Source: Lachnospiraceae bacterium C6A11
GTDB taxonomy: Bacteria > Bacillota > Clostridia > Lachnospirales > Lachnospiraceae
Assembly (NCBI GenBank): GCA_000702245.1
Contig: JNKY01000016.1
Coordinates: 124,001 to 188,000, forward strand
DNA length: 64,000 bases
Direction of reading: 5' to 3'
Below, piece by piece: positions 16,438 through 25,384 of the stretch (the first letter of the stretch is position 1; each line of letters begins with the position of its first letter). The notes under the pieces were generated by a model, which did no database searches, had not been told where the DNA came from, and saw only the letters and a list, made by a program, of their open reading frames with translations. A program made the translations under genes and the position numbers.

Positions 16438-17613
16438 ATGAGTGATGAAAAGGTAACGCTTATCGCTCCGTGCCATTTCGGTCTGGAGGCAGTGCTTAAG
16501 CGTGAGATCATAAATCTTGGATATGAGATTGAAAATGTCAGCGACGGCAGGGTTACCTTCACCGGTGACACCGCGGCGATTGCAAGGGCAAATATTAATA
16601 TCAGAACGGCGGAGCGTATACTCCTCAGATGCGGAAGCTTCAGGGCTGAGAGTTTTGATGATCTGTTTGAGGGCGTAAAGGCTATTCCATGGGAGAGATA
16701 TCTTCCGAGAAATGCAAAGTTCTGGGTTACCAAAGCGACTACCAACAGAAGTACGCTTTTCAGTGCCTCTGCCATCCAGTCTATCGTTAAGAAGGCGATG
16801 GTCGACAGAATGAGCCAGACCTATCATACAAACAGATTTGATGAGGACGGCGACGAGTATCCTGTAAGGGTATTTATCCTGAAGGACGAGGTTGAGGTTG
16901 CACTTGATACGACAGGTGTATCGCTTCATAAGAGAGGCTACAGAAAGCTGGTGGGCAAGGCGCCTATTTCCGAAACTCTTGCAGCGGCGCTCATCATGCT
17001 GACGCCATGGCATGCTGACAGGATACTTGTGGATCCCTTCTGCGGAAGCGGCACATTTCCTATTGAAGCGGCTATGATCGGAGCAAATATAGCACCGGGC
17101 CTTAATCGCGAGTTCACCTCCGATAAGTGGCTGAAGCTCATGACCAAGAAGCAGTGGTATGAGGCCTATGACGAGGCAGCATCACTTGAGAAAACAGATA
17201 TAGATATGAATATCCAGGGCTACGACCTGGATCCTGAGATAGTAAAGTGCGCTATGACGAATGCGAAGGACGCAGGTGTCGACAGATACATTCATTTCCA
17301 GGCGCGAGACGTTAAGGATCTCAGGAACCCGAAGCCTTATGGCTTCCTTATCACAAACCCTCCTTATGGAGAGCGACTTGAGGAAAAGGAAGCTTTACCT
17401 GAGCTTTACAGGACCATCGGTGAGAGCTACAAGGGTCTCAGGGACTGGTCTATGTTCATTATCACCTCATACGAGGATGCAGAAAGGTACATCGGCCGCA
17501 AGGCAGATAAAAACAGGAAGATATATAATGGAATGATCAAGTCGTATTTTCTGTCATATATGGGCGCAAAGCCGCCTAAGCGTACAGGTGGTGCGAACGA
17601 TCAGGGCGAATAG
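16438..17613 (+). CDS. THUMP-domain class I RNA methyltransferase (RlmL N-terminal/YpsC type)
   Basis: 391 residues. Residues ~1-160 hold the ferredoxin-like and THUMP RNA-binding parts (PCHFGLEAVLKREI near the start). The Rossmann methyltransferase follows: DPFCGSGTFPIEAAM (199-213, SAM loop), GYDLDPEIV (~261-269) and the N6/N2-base motif NPPYGERL (307-314). The family methylates 23S rRNA (m2G2445-like). Gram-positive members are single-domain versions of the E. coli RlmKL fusion; the exact base is inferred only. Confidence 0.9.
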   Translation: MSDEKVTLIAPCHFGLEAVLKREIINLGYEIENVSDGRVTFTGDTAAIARANINIRTAERILLRCGSFRAESFDDLFEGVKAIPWERYLPRNAKFWVTKATTNRSTLFSASAIQSIVKKAMVDRMSQTYHTNRFDEDGDEYPVRVFILKDEVEVALDTTGVSLHKRGYRKLVGKAPISETLAAALIMLTPWHADRILVDPFCGSGTFPIEAAMIGANIAPGLNREFTSDKWLKLMTKKQWYEAYDEAASLEKTDIDMNIQGYDLDPEIVKCAMTNAKDAGVDRYIHFQARDVKDLRNPKPYGFLITNPPYGERLEEKEALPELYRTIGESYKGLRDWSMFIITSYEDAERYIGRKADKNRKIYNGMIKSYFLSYMGAKPPKRTGGANDQGE

Positions 17614-17658
17614 TTTTACACCGGTTCCGATATAGGATATTTTTATTAAGGCGAAAAA

Positions 17659-19359
17659 GTGAAGAAGATAATCATAATTATAGTGCTGCTAGTCATAGCA
17701 GCACTTGGATTTTATAAGGTATCTGAAAAAAATGAAGGTGACCCTGTAAGGTCGGAGGAATACAGCTCAGCTGCCGAGGGATATAAGCAGCAGGTTCTTA
17801 CGTACAATAAGAACAGGGAGATGGATGTCAGACTGCAGGGTAAGAGTTTCGGTGGCTATTACAAGGCCTATCTTAGTAATGATCTTTCAGTCATGCTTTC
17901 TGAGAGCTTTCTGGAGGACGTTACCGGCTGCTCCATCATCAGGTATAACGACGGCAGCATCAGGATGGACAGGGGCGAAAATACTATCGTCATGAAGCTT
18001 GGCGAGACTGATGTTAATATCAATTCCGAGACTGTGACGTCGGAGGCTGCGCCTGTGGTTACCATGGACGGCGAGCTTTATATCCCGATGGACAACATTT
18101 CGGATTACCTGGATCTTGAATATAAATATGATTATATAGAAAACTTTGTCGATATCAGGCAGGTCAGAAAAGGCCAGGTCCTTCCTGAAAAATACGACCT
18201 CAGGGATACCGGCCGCGTAACGCCTGTCAGGGATCAGGGGAGATTCGGTACCTGCTGGGCCTTCGCTTCACTGGGAGCGCTGGAGACAACTCTGATGCCT
18301 AAGGAGGAGCAGTGCTATTCGACAGAGCATATGACTCTTAATAACAGCTACAATCTGGATCTTTCCACCGGCGGCGAGCATACGGTAAGTATTGCTTATC
18401 TTGCTGCATGGCAGGGACCGGTTTACGAGAAGGATGATCCCTACGGTGACGGCATCAGCAGCAGGGGACTTAAGGCTGTAAAGCACCTTGAGGAAGCGAT
18501 AGTTGTTAAAAACAGAAACGATGATACGATAAAGACAGCGATCTTCAGATACGGCGGTGTTGAGACCTCCCTCTATCTGCAGATGGAATATACAGGCGAA
18601 GCATCGGATTATTATAACGAAGAGACGGCGGCTTATTACTATGACGAGGAGAAGAGTCCGAACCACGATATAGTGATAGTCGGCTGGGATGATAATTATC
18701 CGAAGAGTAATTTCAGGATAGTTCCTGAGCATGACGGAGCATTTATCTGCAAGAACAGCTGGGGCACCGAGTTCGGCGAGGATGGGTATTTCTACGTGTC
18801 GTACGATGACGTAAATATCTGTAGTCAGTCGATCATTTATACAAAGCTCAGCGACGCCGACAATTTTGATAATATTTATCAGTCCGATCTTCTGGGCTGG
18901 GTCGGTCAGATCGGCTTTGGAAGCGAGAACGGATATTTTGCGAATGTTTATACGGCGAAGGGCGAGGAGAAGCTGAAGGCGGTTTCCTTCTACGCAACAG
19001 ACGATAATACGCAGTTCAGCGTGTATGTTGTACATGATTACGAGTCCGACCTTGACCTTAAGAAGAGAGTTCTGGTATCTACCGGAGAGGCCAGGTACAG
19101 CGGCTATTATACGGTCAGATTTGATGATCAGGAGGAGCTTCGCCCGGGTGAAAAATACGCTGTTATAGTCAGTGTAAAAACGCCGGGGAGCACTAAGCCG
19201 ATCGCAATCGAATACCGTGCGGACGACAGGACCGAGATGGCGGATATCACCGACGGAGAAGGATATATCAGTCTCTACGGCGAGGTTTGGCACAATGTTG
19301 AGACAACGCAGAGGTGCAACCTCTGCCTGAAGGCTTTCACGATCAATATAGGAGATTAG
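17659..19359 (+). CDS. Exported C1-family cysteine peptidase with lectin-like domain
   Basis: 566 residues with a GTG start preceded by AAGGCG. Residues 1-19 are a hydrophobic signal/anchor. Residues ~70-165 resemble the copper-amine-oxidase N-terminal (stalk) repeat. The papain-fold peptidase spans ~175-390: LPEKYDLRD, catalytic C199 in RFGTCWAF, H336 in SPNHDIVIVGW and N366 in CKNSWGTEFGEDGYF. The C-terminal 160 residues (FDNIYQSDLLGW, KAVSFYATDDNTQFSVYV) match the lectin-like domain found in clostridial and archaeal C1 peptidases. Probably acts outside the cell, anchored to the membrane. The next gene starts 3 bp after its stop. Confidence 0.88.
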   Translation: MKKIIIIIVLLVIAALGFYKVSEKNEGDPVRSEEYSSAAEGYKQQVLTYNKNREMDVRLQGKSFGGYYKAYLSNDLSVMLSESFLEDVTGCSIIRYNDGSIRMDRGENTIVMKLGETDVNINSETVTSEAAPVVTMDGELYIPMDNISDYLDLEYKYDYIENFVDIRQVRKGQVLPEKYDLRDTGRVTPVRDQGRFGTCWAFASLGALETTLMPKEEQCYSTEHMTLNNSYNLDLSTGGEHTVSIAYLAAWQGPVYEKDDPYGDGISSRGLKAVKHLEEAIVVKNRNDDTIKTAIFRYGGVETSLYLQMEYTGEASDYYNEETAAYYYDEEKSPNHDIVIVGWDDNYPKSNFRIVPEHDGAFICKNSWGTEFGEDGYFYVSYDDVNICSQSIIYTKLSDADNFDNIYQSDLLGWVGQIGFGSENGYFANVYTAKGEEKLKAVSFYATDDNTQFSVYVVHDYESDLDLKKRVLVSTGEARYSGYYTVRFDDQEELRPGEKYAVIVSVKTPGSTKPIAIEYRADDRTEMADITDGEGYISLYGEVWHNVETTQRCNLCLKAFTINIGD

Positions 19360-19361
19360 AG

Positions 19362-20045
19362 ATGAAGAAACTCGTATTTGCAACAGGAAATAAGGATAAA
19401 ATGCGTGAAATACGTATGATCATGGCAGGGCTTCCGTATGAAGTTTTTTCCATGAAGGAGATCGGAGTTGATCCGGAGATAGTTGAGGACGGAACGAGCT
19501 TCGCAGAAAATGCGCTGATCAAATCGAGAACAGTTGCTGCGTGCATACAGCAGGCAATCAAGTCGGGAGAAGTTCCGGAGAAGATGAAGGAAGCCTTCGA
19601 GAAGGCTGATGCAGAGTTTGCAGGCAACCATGAAAGTGATGAAATAGTAGTGCTTGCGGATGATTCGGGACTTGAGATCGATGCACTTAATAAGGAGCCG
19701 GGCATCTATTCGGCAAGATATTTGGGAGAGGATACCTCTTACAGGATAAAGAATAAGAACCTTATCGACAGACTCGAGGGCGTGCCGGATGAGAAGAGAA
19801 CGGCAAGATTTGTCTGTGCAGTTGCGGCTGTATTTTCAAATGGACGTGAAGAAGTCAGAGAAGCAACTATGGAAGGCCGTATCGGCTACGAGGAGAAGGG
19901 TGCGAACGGCTTCGGCTACGACCCGATACTCTATCTGCCGCAGTTTGGCTGCATGTCGGCTGAGCTTCTTCCGGAGCAGAAGAATGCGATAAGTCACAGG
20001 GGCAAGGCTCTCAGAATGATGAGAGAGTGCCTGGAGGAAGCTTAG
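19362..20045 (+). CDS. rdgB: XTP/dITP diphosphatase (RdgB/Ham1)
   Basis: Removes non-canonical purine nucleoside triphosphates (ITP, dITP, XTP). Start ATG 19362 with AGGAGATTAGAG upstream, 3 bp after the peptidase stop. 227 residues against ~195-205 usually. Motifs: FATGNKDKMREI (6-17), EDGTSFAENALIKSR (42-56), LADDSGLEIDAL (98-109), GYDPI and the SHRGKAL ending. The extra ~30 residues form a charged segment at ~62-94, before the LADDSGL motif. The phosphoesterase gene follows, the usual Firmicutes order. Confidence 0.93.
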   Translation: MKKLVFATGNKDKMREIRMIMAGLPYEVFSMKEIGVDPEIVEDGTSFAENALIKSRTVAACIQQAIKSGEVPEKMKEAFEKADAEFAGNHESDEIVVLADDSGLEIDALNKEPGIYSARYLGEDTSYRIKNKNLIDRLEGVPDEKRTARFVCAVAAVFSNGREEVREATMEGRIGYEEKGANGFGYDPILYLPQFGCMSAELLPEQKNAISHRGKALRMMRECLEEA

Positions 20046-20091
20046 TATTGGTGAATGCCGGGTGTAAAGAACATGATCGGGTAAGTGGAGA

Positions 20092-20598
20092 ATGAGTTCG
20101 GAAAAGAGTATTAAAAAAAGAATACTTGTAATAAGCGATTCGCACAGGCATTCCGAGTATATCAAGGCGGCAATCGATAAATCGGGACCGTTCGATATGA
20201 TGATCCATCTCGGTGACCTTATGGACAGTATGGATACTGTCAGGGAGCTGGCCGGGTGTCCGTGCTATTTCGTGGCAGGAAACTGCGACTACGACTTTAA
20301 AATGCAGGGCTGCCAGATCATAAATCTTCCGCCACACAGGATATTTGCGGTGCATGGCCATAGATATGGTGTGAGCTCGGATACGCTTCGGTTGGAATAC
20401 GCCGCGAGGGAGGTTGGCTGCGATATCGCACTCTACGGACATACGCATGTGCCGTTTATTTACGAGGGGAAGAATATCACGGTGGTGAATCCGGGCAGCT
20501 GCGCTATCCCAAGGCAGTACGACAGGAAGAAAACTTATGTGGTGCTGGAACAGGATGAGGCGGGTGCCGTTTCGTTTACGTTTTGCAATATAGATTGA
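20092..20598 (+). CDS. YfcE/MJ0936-type metallophosphoesterase
   Basis: 168-residue calcineurin-like phosphodiesterase with the five metal motifs: ISDSHR, HLGDLMD, AGNCDYD, VHGHRYG and YGHTHVP, then NPGSCAIPRQ. Members cleave artificial phosphodiesters and 2',3'-cyclic nucleotides; the natural substrate is not settled. It follows rdgB, with which it is commonly paired in Firmicutes. Confidence 0.92.
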   Translation: MSSEKSIKKRILVISDSHRHSEYIKAAIDKSGPFDMMIHLGDLMDSMDTVRELAGCPCYFVAGNCDYDFKMQGCQIINLPPHRIFAVHGHRYGVSSDTLRLEYAAREVGCDIALYGHTHVPFIYEGKNITVVNPGSCAIPRQYDRKKTYVVLEQDEAGAVSFTFCNID

Positions 20599-20701
20599 TG
20601 TTCGTTATTAGGAATGATAGGAACTGCCGGAACCGGTGGTATTGATTAAATAAGTGATTATTTGAGTGGAAGAATTTATGAGTTGAGACAGGAGGAAGTA
20701 T

Positions 20702-22462
20702 TTGAAAAAGGGAGATATCGTTGAGGGAGTAATAGATAAATACAGCTTTCCAAACAAGGGAAGCATGATGGTTGAGGATAAGAGAGTGATCGTCAAGGGA
20801 ACTCTTCCGGGTCAGACTGTGCGCGGACGTATCATAAAGAAGAAGTCAGGTCTTTATGAAGCTGCGGTTATAGATACCCTGAAGGCTTCACCGCTTGAGA
20901 CGAAGAAGCCCGTCTGTCCTCATTTTTTTGAGTGTGGAGGTTGTACCTATCAGACGCTTTCCTACACAAATCAGCTTCGCGTTAAGGAGCAGATGGTGAA
21001 GGAACTGCTGGATCAGGCTATCTGTGGAAACACCATAAAACCGGAGAAAACGGCGGATGTTGTTCCGGCAGTTGATGTGGATGGCGCATCTTTGGCGGTT
21101 AATGGAAAGGAATATATCTGGGAGGGCATCGTTGCGTCGCCGTCTCAGTGGCATTACAGGAATAAGATGGAGTTCACCTTCGGCGATGCTGAGAAGGATG
21201 GGCCGCTTACACTTGGTCTTCACAGGCAGTATTCGAATTACGATATTCTGTCGATAGACGGCTGCGCGATCGTTAATAAAGCGTGGAACGAAATACTTAA
21301 ATATACACAGAAGTTCTTCAGAGATAAGAAGGTCACATTCTACAAGAAGATGCAGCATACAGGCGTTCTCCGCAACCTTGTCATCAGACAGTCATATGCG
21401 GACGGCGGTATTCTTATCAATCTTGTTACTACCACAAAGCATGCGCTGGACGTGCCGGAGAAGGCTGCGAAAACAAGCGATATTAATATAGTTAGTTTGG
21501 ATGGAGAGAATAAGCCAATCAATTCAGGTGAAGCAGTCGTAGCAGGGGATAATCAGGTCAGCTCGGGTGAAGCAATTGGAAACGCTGAAAGTACGAAGAA
21601 AATGACAATCCTCGATGAGATGAATGGGGGAGTCAGAAATCAGATCATTGAGGAGCTCTGCCTGCCGGAATATGTAGCCGGGCTGGTAGCTCTTTCCGAG
21701 TCGGGCAAGCTGGCAAGTCTTGAAAATTACAGCAAGATTGCGGGCATATTATATACTGAGAATGATTCGGTCGCAGACTTTGTACAGAGTGATTCGACAA
21801 CGCTTCTTTATGGCCAGGATTACCTGATCGAAGAGGTACTCGGGCTGAAGTTCAAGATATCACCATTTTCATTCTTCCAGACAAATACAAAGGGCTGCGA
21901 GGTTCTCTACAGCAAGGTCAGAGAATATGTGCTTGAGGCGCTTGAAGCAGGCAGTAAGGAGAATGTCGGTGATTCGCAGAGCGTTGACGGTGATAAAGCG
22001 GCGACAGAAGGAAAAGATAAGAAGCTCGTCGGCACTGTATTTGACCTCTACAGTGGAACCGGAACTATCGCACAGCTGATGTCACCGGTCGCTGAGAAGG
22101 TTATCGGAATCGAAATAGTTGAAGAAGCGGTTGAGGCTGCCAGAGATAATGCAAAGAGAAATAAGCTGACGAACTGCGAGTTCATCGCGGGCGACGTTCT
22201 GAAGAAGCTTGACGAGGTTGAGGATAAGCCGGATCTTATCATACTCGATCCACCGCGTGACGGAATCAATCCGAAGGCGCTCACAAAGATCATCAATTAC
22301 GGTGTTAAAAACATAGTTTACATCAGCTGTAAGCCGACCTCACTCGCGAGAGATCTGGTCGTATTTCAGGCGAACAGCTACGAGGTCGTGAAGGCCTGCG
22401 CCGTAGATGAGTTCCCAAATACCCAGCACGTTGAGACTGTCGTTCTGCTGTCAAGGAAATGA
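20702..22462 (+). CDS. rlmD: 23S rRNA (uracil-5-)-methyltransferase RlmD/RlmCD with two inserts
   Basis: 586 residues with a TTG start 6 bases after AGGAGG. Order: TRAM domain (1-60), [4Fe-4S] cysteines C72, C78, C81 in CPHFFECGGC and probably C188, a central domain, then the SAM methyltransferase (FDLYSGTGTIAQ at ~447, ILDPPRDGIN with the base, and catalytic Cys in YISCKPTSLARD). It makes m5U in 23S rRNA. Two hydrophilic inserts break the conserved body, at ~251-300 (nt ~21452-21601) and ~415-441 (nt ~21944-22024). It ends at VETVVLLSRK and lacks the ~90-residue tail many Lachnospiraceae homologues carry; a scrap of such a tail lies at 25.9-26.05 kb. Confidence 0.92.
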   Translation: MKKGDIVEGVIDKYSFPNKGSMMVEDKRVIVKGTLPGQTVRGRIIKKKSGLYEAAVIDTLKASPLETKKPVCPHFFECGGCTYQTLSYTNQLRVKEQMVKELLDQAICGNTIKPEKTADVVPAVDVDGASLAVNGKEYIWEGIVASPSQWHYRNKMEFTFGDAEKDGPLTLGLHRQYSNYDILSIDGCAIVNKAWNEILKYTQKFFRDKKVTFYKKMQHTGVLRNLVIRQSYADGGILINLVTTTKHALDVPEKAAKTSDINIVSLDGENKPINSGEAVVAGDNQVSSGEAIGNAESTKKMTILDEMNGGVRNQIIEELCLPEYVAGLVALSESGKLASLENYSKIAGILYTENDSVADFVQSDSTTLLYGQDYLIEEVLGLKFKISPFSFFQTNTKGCEVLYSKVREYVLEALEAGSKENVGDSQSVDGDKAATEGKDKKLVGTVFDLYSGTGTIAQLMSPVAEKVIGIEIVEEAVEAARDNAKRNKLTNCEFIAGDVLKKLDEVEDKPDLIILDPPRDGINPKALTKIINYGVKNIVYISCKPTSLARDLVVFQANSYEVVKACAVDEFPNTQHVETVVLLSRK

Positions 22463-22616
22463 GGACGAGGTGCTGAAAAGTGCTTGAAATCAGGGCATTT
22501 GCGGGTTTAGACCGTCTGTCGGAGCGTAGATAAGTTTCCACAGAGCGAGAGCGCAGAATTGAGGAAATCTGTTGCTGTAACTGTAGTTTCGATGTCCGAT
22601 ATATTTGGAGGATAAA

Positions 22617-23573
22617 ATGGAAATCTGGGATGCTTATAATAAGGAGTTTGAGAAGATCGAAGGAATGACTTTGATCCGTGGAGAGGCGATTCCAGACGGA
22701 GTCTATCATCTCGTAAGCGACGTTATCGTCAGACATGCAGACGGCACATATCTTTTAATGCAGAGAGACAGCAGAAAGCACTTCGGCGGCATGTGGGAAG
22801 CAACAGCAGGAGGTTCCACTCTGACAAGAGAAGGTCCCCTTGCCTGTGCCATTAGAGAACTGCGTGAAGAAACCGGAATCGAATCTGAAGCATTAACGGA
22901 GGTTGGTCGTGTCGTCAATGATCATAATCACACACTTTACGTTGAATTCCTCTGTGTTACAGACTGTGAAAAAGAACAGGTTACTCTTCAGGAAGGTGAG
23001 ACCTCAGCGTTCAGGTGGGTTACAAAAGATGAGCTGGTTTCCATGAAGAAAGATGAACTGGTAACAGAACGGATGCAGAGGTTCATAGGTGAATTGCGGC
23101 CTTCAAATAAAGTTATCTTAATAGCTGTGACAGAAGATGATTTGCAAACCCTTTGGAAGATGCAGGTAAGAGCTTTTTCAGATATTCTGGAAAAGTATCA
23201 GGACTATGAAATGAGTCCGGCCGCTGAGACCTTTGATAAGGTTATGGCAAGATATTGTCAGCCATGGACGACATACTATTTCATCGTTGCTGAGGATGAA
23301 GTTGTCGGTGCAATTAGGGTGGTTGATAAAAAAGACGGGAGCAGAAAACGGATATCTCCAATTTGGATTATGCAGGAATACAGAAACAAAGGTTATGCAC
23401 AGTCCGCAATAACAGCGGTAGAACAGATATATGGTTCCGAGAATTGGTGTTTGGATACCATCTTACAGGAAAAAGGTAATTTGCATCTATATGAGAAAAT
23501 GGGCTACCATCAGACAGGAAAAATCGAAAAGATTAACGATTTGATGGATATTGTATTTTACGAAAAAGATTAG
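22617..23573 (+). CDS. NUDIX hydrolase-GNAT acetyltransferase fusion
   Basis: 318 residues from the ATG after GGAGGATAAA. Residues ~30-160 are a NUDIX domain with a perfect box (G-x5-E-x7-REUxEExGU) at 66-88, including RELREETGI. Residues ~166-318 form a GNAT domain with the acetyl-CoA loop EYRNKGYAQS and the C-terminal LYEKMGYHQTGK. The two activities, hydrolysis of a nucleoside-diphosphate derivative and acetyl transfer, would act in the cytoplasm; no substrate is evident. It is the first gene of the accessory island, 154 bp after rlmD, and no promoter is obvious. Confidence 0.85.
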   Translation: MEIWDAYNKEFEKIEGMTLIRGEAIPDGVYHLVSDVIVRHADGTYLLMQRDSRKHFGGMWEATAGGSTLTREGPLACAIRELREETGIESEALTEVGRVVNDHNHTLYVEFLCVTDCEKEQVTLQEGETSAFRWVTKDELVSMKKDELVTERMQRFIGELRPSNKVILIAVTEDDLQTLWKMQVRAFSDILEKYQDYEMSPAAETFDKVMARYCQPWTTYYFIVAEDEVVGAIRVVDKKDGSRKRISPIWIMQEYRNKGYAQSAITAVEQIYGSENWCLDTILQEKGNLHLYEKMGYHQTGKIEKINDLMDIVFYEKD

Positions 23574-23575
23574 AA

Positions 23576-23845
23576 TTGCAACACGGCACCCACACTGCCA
23601 TCATCGGCGGCGGAGATCTTCTTGACATCTATTATGGCAAAAAAACATACGCCCAATATGATAAATCTGCGCTTCAATGGAATAAATTTGTAAAGGATTT
23701 CTATGGGGATGAGGCGACAAAAGTCTATAGCGGGCGGCTAAAGGCAGCGGCCGCTCTTTGGAAGATTGTCAGAGAATCGGATCTGAAGAAGGAATATTCA
23801 CATGAGCTGCTCGAAGAATACAAAGATATAATAGATATAAAGTAG
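23576..23845 (+). pseudogene. C-terminal fragment of an unrecognised protein
   Basis: An 89-codon open frame starts (TTG at 23576) without a ribosome binding site, 2 bp after the NUDIX-GNAT stop. The peptide begins abruptly (GTHTAIIGGGDLLDIYYGK) and ends in a coherent helical tail (RLKAAAALWKIVRES, ELLEEYKDIIDIK), which suggests the 3' part of a longer gene. The family is not recognised. It ends in the same frame as the DUF3781 gene downstream. Confidence 0.45.
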
Positions 23846-23863
23846 AGGATCAGGAGTGAAATA

Positions 23864-24148
23864 CTGAAGGATACTCTTAATAAAATAGATTCTGAAAAAC
23901 CGGATGTCCGGGTTCTGCTTGATAATCTGGATAAAATACATACGACGGAAATGGGAGCTGAAAGGATAAAAAAGAACCTTGCTTTTGACAATGAGGATGT
24001 AGTTTTACGGTGTCGGGAAATCATTATGAACGAAAGCGCAGATATAATCCGGCAGGGTAAAAACTGGTATGTCACCTATGACGGATGCGAAATCACCATA
24101 AATGCAAAAAGTTATACAATAATTACTGCACATAAGACCAATGGCTGA
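23864..24148 (+). CDS. DUF3781 family protein, start codon non-canonical or lost
   Basis: The DUF3781 pattern is plain: LLDNLDKIHTTEMGAERIKKN, then CREIIMNESADIIRQGKNWY and INAKSYTIITAHK. The conserved part begins at about nt 23912, upstream of the first in-frame ATG (23951), so that ATG would remove a third of the domain. Between the preceding in-frame stop (23843-23845) and the domain the only plausible start is CTG at 23864, 8 bases after CAGGAG. Either CTG is used or an ATG has decayed. Function unknown; ~94 residues. Confidence 0.65.
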   Translation: MKDTLNKIDSEKPDVRVLLDNLDKIHTTEMGAERIKKNLAFDNEDVVLRCREIIMNESADIIRQGKNWYVTYDGCEITINAKSYTIITAHKTNG

Positions 24149-24160
24149 AGGGGATTGTAG

Positions 24161-24607
24161 ATGGTTAGAGAAGCGAAGCACGAGGATTTGAATGCAATAC
24201 TTGAACTGTATTTGTTCCTGCACGAAGACAGTATACCTGAAAAGGATGAGCATTTAAGAAAAACATGGATGCAGATAATACAGGATAAGGATCATCATTT
24301 GATCGTAAATGAGATGGATGGAAAGATCATTTCTTCCTGCGTATGTGTTATAATACCGAACCTTACAAGGAATGTCAGGCCGTATGCTTTTGTTGAGAAT
24401 GTTGTAACACATGCAGATTTTAGGGGGAATGGCTATGCGGGGGAATGTTTGGATTACGCCAGGAAGATAGCCGAAAAAGAAAACTGTTATAAGATGATGC
24501 TCCTTACCGGTTCAAAGAAGTCGGAGACTCTGCATTTCTATGAAAAAGCAGGATATAACAGTACTGATAAGACAGCCTTTATACAGTGGCTGGGAAAGGG
24601 CGATTAA
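24161..24607 (+). CDS. GNAT N-acetyltransferase
   Basis: 148 residues, a complete single GNAT domain: start VREAKHEDLNAILELY, beta-strand 4 FVENVVTHADFRGNGYAGE with the acetyl-CoA pyrophosphate loop R-G-N-G-Y-A, and the ending LHFYEKAGYNSTDKTAF. Acceptor unknown. Stop TAA is immediately followed by the ATG of the phosphatase gene (24608), so the two are translationally linked. Confidence 0.9.
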   Translation: MVREAKHEDLNAILELYLFLHEDSIPEKDEHLRKTWMQIIQDKDHHLIVNEMDGKIISSCVCVIIPNLTRNVRPYAFVENVVTHADFRGNGYAGECLDYARKIAEKENCYKMMLLTGSKKSETLHFYEKAGYNSTDKTAFIQWLGKGD

Positions 24608-25171
24608 ATGAGTTCATTATTGAATTCTACATTGAATACAAGAGCGTTGCCGACAGGAGACTTGCGGTATATCAGGAGTGATTTTCCCGGAAGCTTGTCT
24701 GATGAGGAAGTGCAATGGCTTGTTAATAATAATATTACAACCATTGTGGATCTGCGTGAGGAAAAGGAATATAAGGTTAAGCCTTGCAGACTCGAGATGG
24801 AGAACGGATTTACATATTATCACCTGCCTGTTACCGGCGGAGGAGATACACCATCTTCTCCGGAGGCAGTTGCTGAAACATACATTGGAATGCTCGATCC
24901 ACAGATGGATAAGATCGTCAGTACCATAACAAATGCGAACACCAATGTTATGTATTTCTGCGGAGCAGGAAAGGATCGTACCGGCGTGGTATCTGCCGCC
25001 ATTCTAAAGAAGCTGGGATATAGCGATAAGGTGATCGTAGATGACTATATGGAGACAATGGAAAATCTTAGGGACTTTCTTACAGCGTATGTCAAGGAAC
25101 ACCCGGAAGTAGATATCAATATCATAATTCCGAATGCAGAGAATATCAAAAAGGTTTTAGGACGATTATGA
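24608..25171 (+). CDS. Tyrosine-specific protein phosphatase (Y_phosphatase3/DSP type)
   Basis: 187 residues. The phosphatase loop is CGAGKDRTG at 118-126 (C-x5-R: nucleophile C118, R124), with the general-acid region upstream (VTGGGDTPS) and TIVDLREEKEY, typical of the IphP-like family. Acts on phosphotyrosine or phosphoinositide-like substrates in the cytoplasm; the target is unknown. It abuts the GNAT gene upstream and overlaps a small ORF by ATGA at its 3' end. Confidence 0.88.
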   Translation: MSSLLNSTLNTRALPTGDLRYIRSDFPGSLSDEEVQWLVNNNITTIVDLREEKEYKVKPCRLEMENGFTYYHLPVTGGGDTPSSPEAVAETYIGMLDPQMDKIVSTITNANTNVMYFCGAGKDRTGVVSAAILKKLGYSDKVIVDDYMETMENLRDFLTAYVKEHPEVDINIIIPNAENIKKVLGRL

Positions 25172-25311
25172 GATTATATAGTGAACATATTTTTTCGTTG
25201 TTCCCAGAAAACGACGTTGAGACCTGTTGTTTACTTGAGAGAATACAGAAAGCGAAGGACTATGTTGAAATCGGTGTGGATGCCGAGGAGTACTACATCC
25301 AATTTGTTTGA
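25168..25311 (+). CDS. Small ORF, 47 residues, possibly the start of a truncated gene
   Basis: Begins at an ATG overlapping the phosphatase stop (ATGA) and ends at TGA 25311. The peptide (MRLYSEHIFSLFPENDVETC, then LLERIQKAKDYVEIGVDAEE) is protein-like. Another frame just downstream encodes CRLDYEDGVYGD, which suggests a longer gene broken by a frameshift. A competing frame at 25181-25384 has basic, low-quality sequence and is judged a shadow. Family not recognised. Confidence 0.4.
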   Translation: MRLYSEHIFSLFPENDVETCCLLERIQKAKDYVEIGVDAEEYYIQFV

Positions 25312-25384
25312 AAAGATACGAGCTGTCGTTTGGATTATGAGGACGGAGTTTATGGAGATTGAATATAGAAAGGCGGTGAAGTGA

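Noticed and set aside
18268-19383. 371-codon open frame on the minus strand opposite the C1 peptidase
   Set aside because: Composition is that of an antisense shadow; the plus-strand frame has clear catalytic motifs. The same holds for the long minus frames at 8897-9973 and 38996-40129.
25181-25384. 67-codon frame with many Arg and Met
   Set aside because: Overlaps a better frame starting at 25168, has no ribosome site and looks like out-of-frame translation of a decayed gene.
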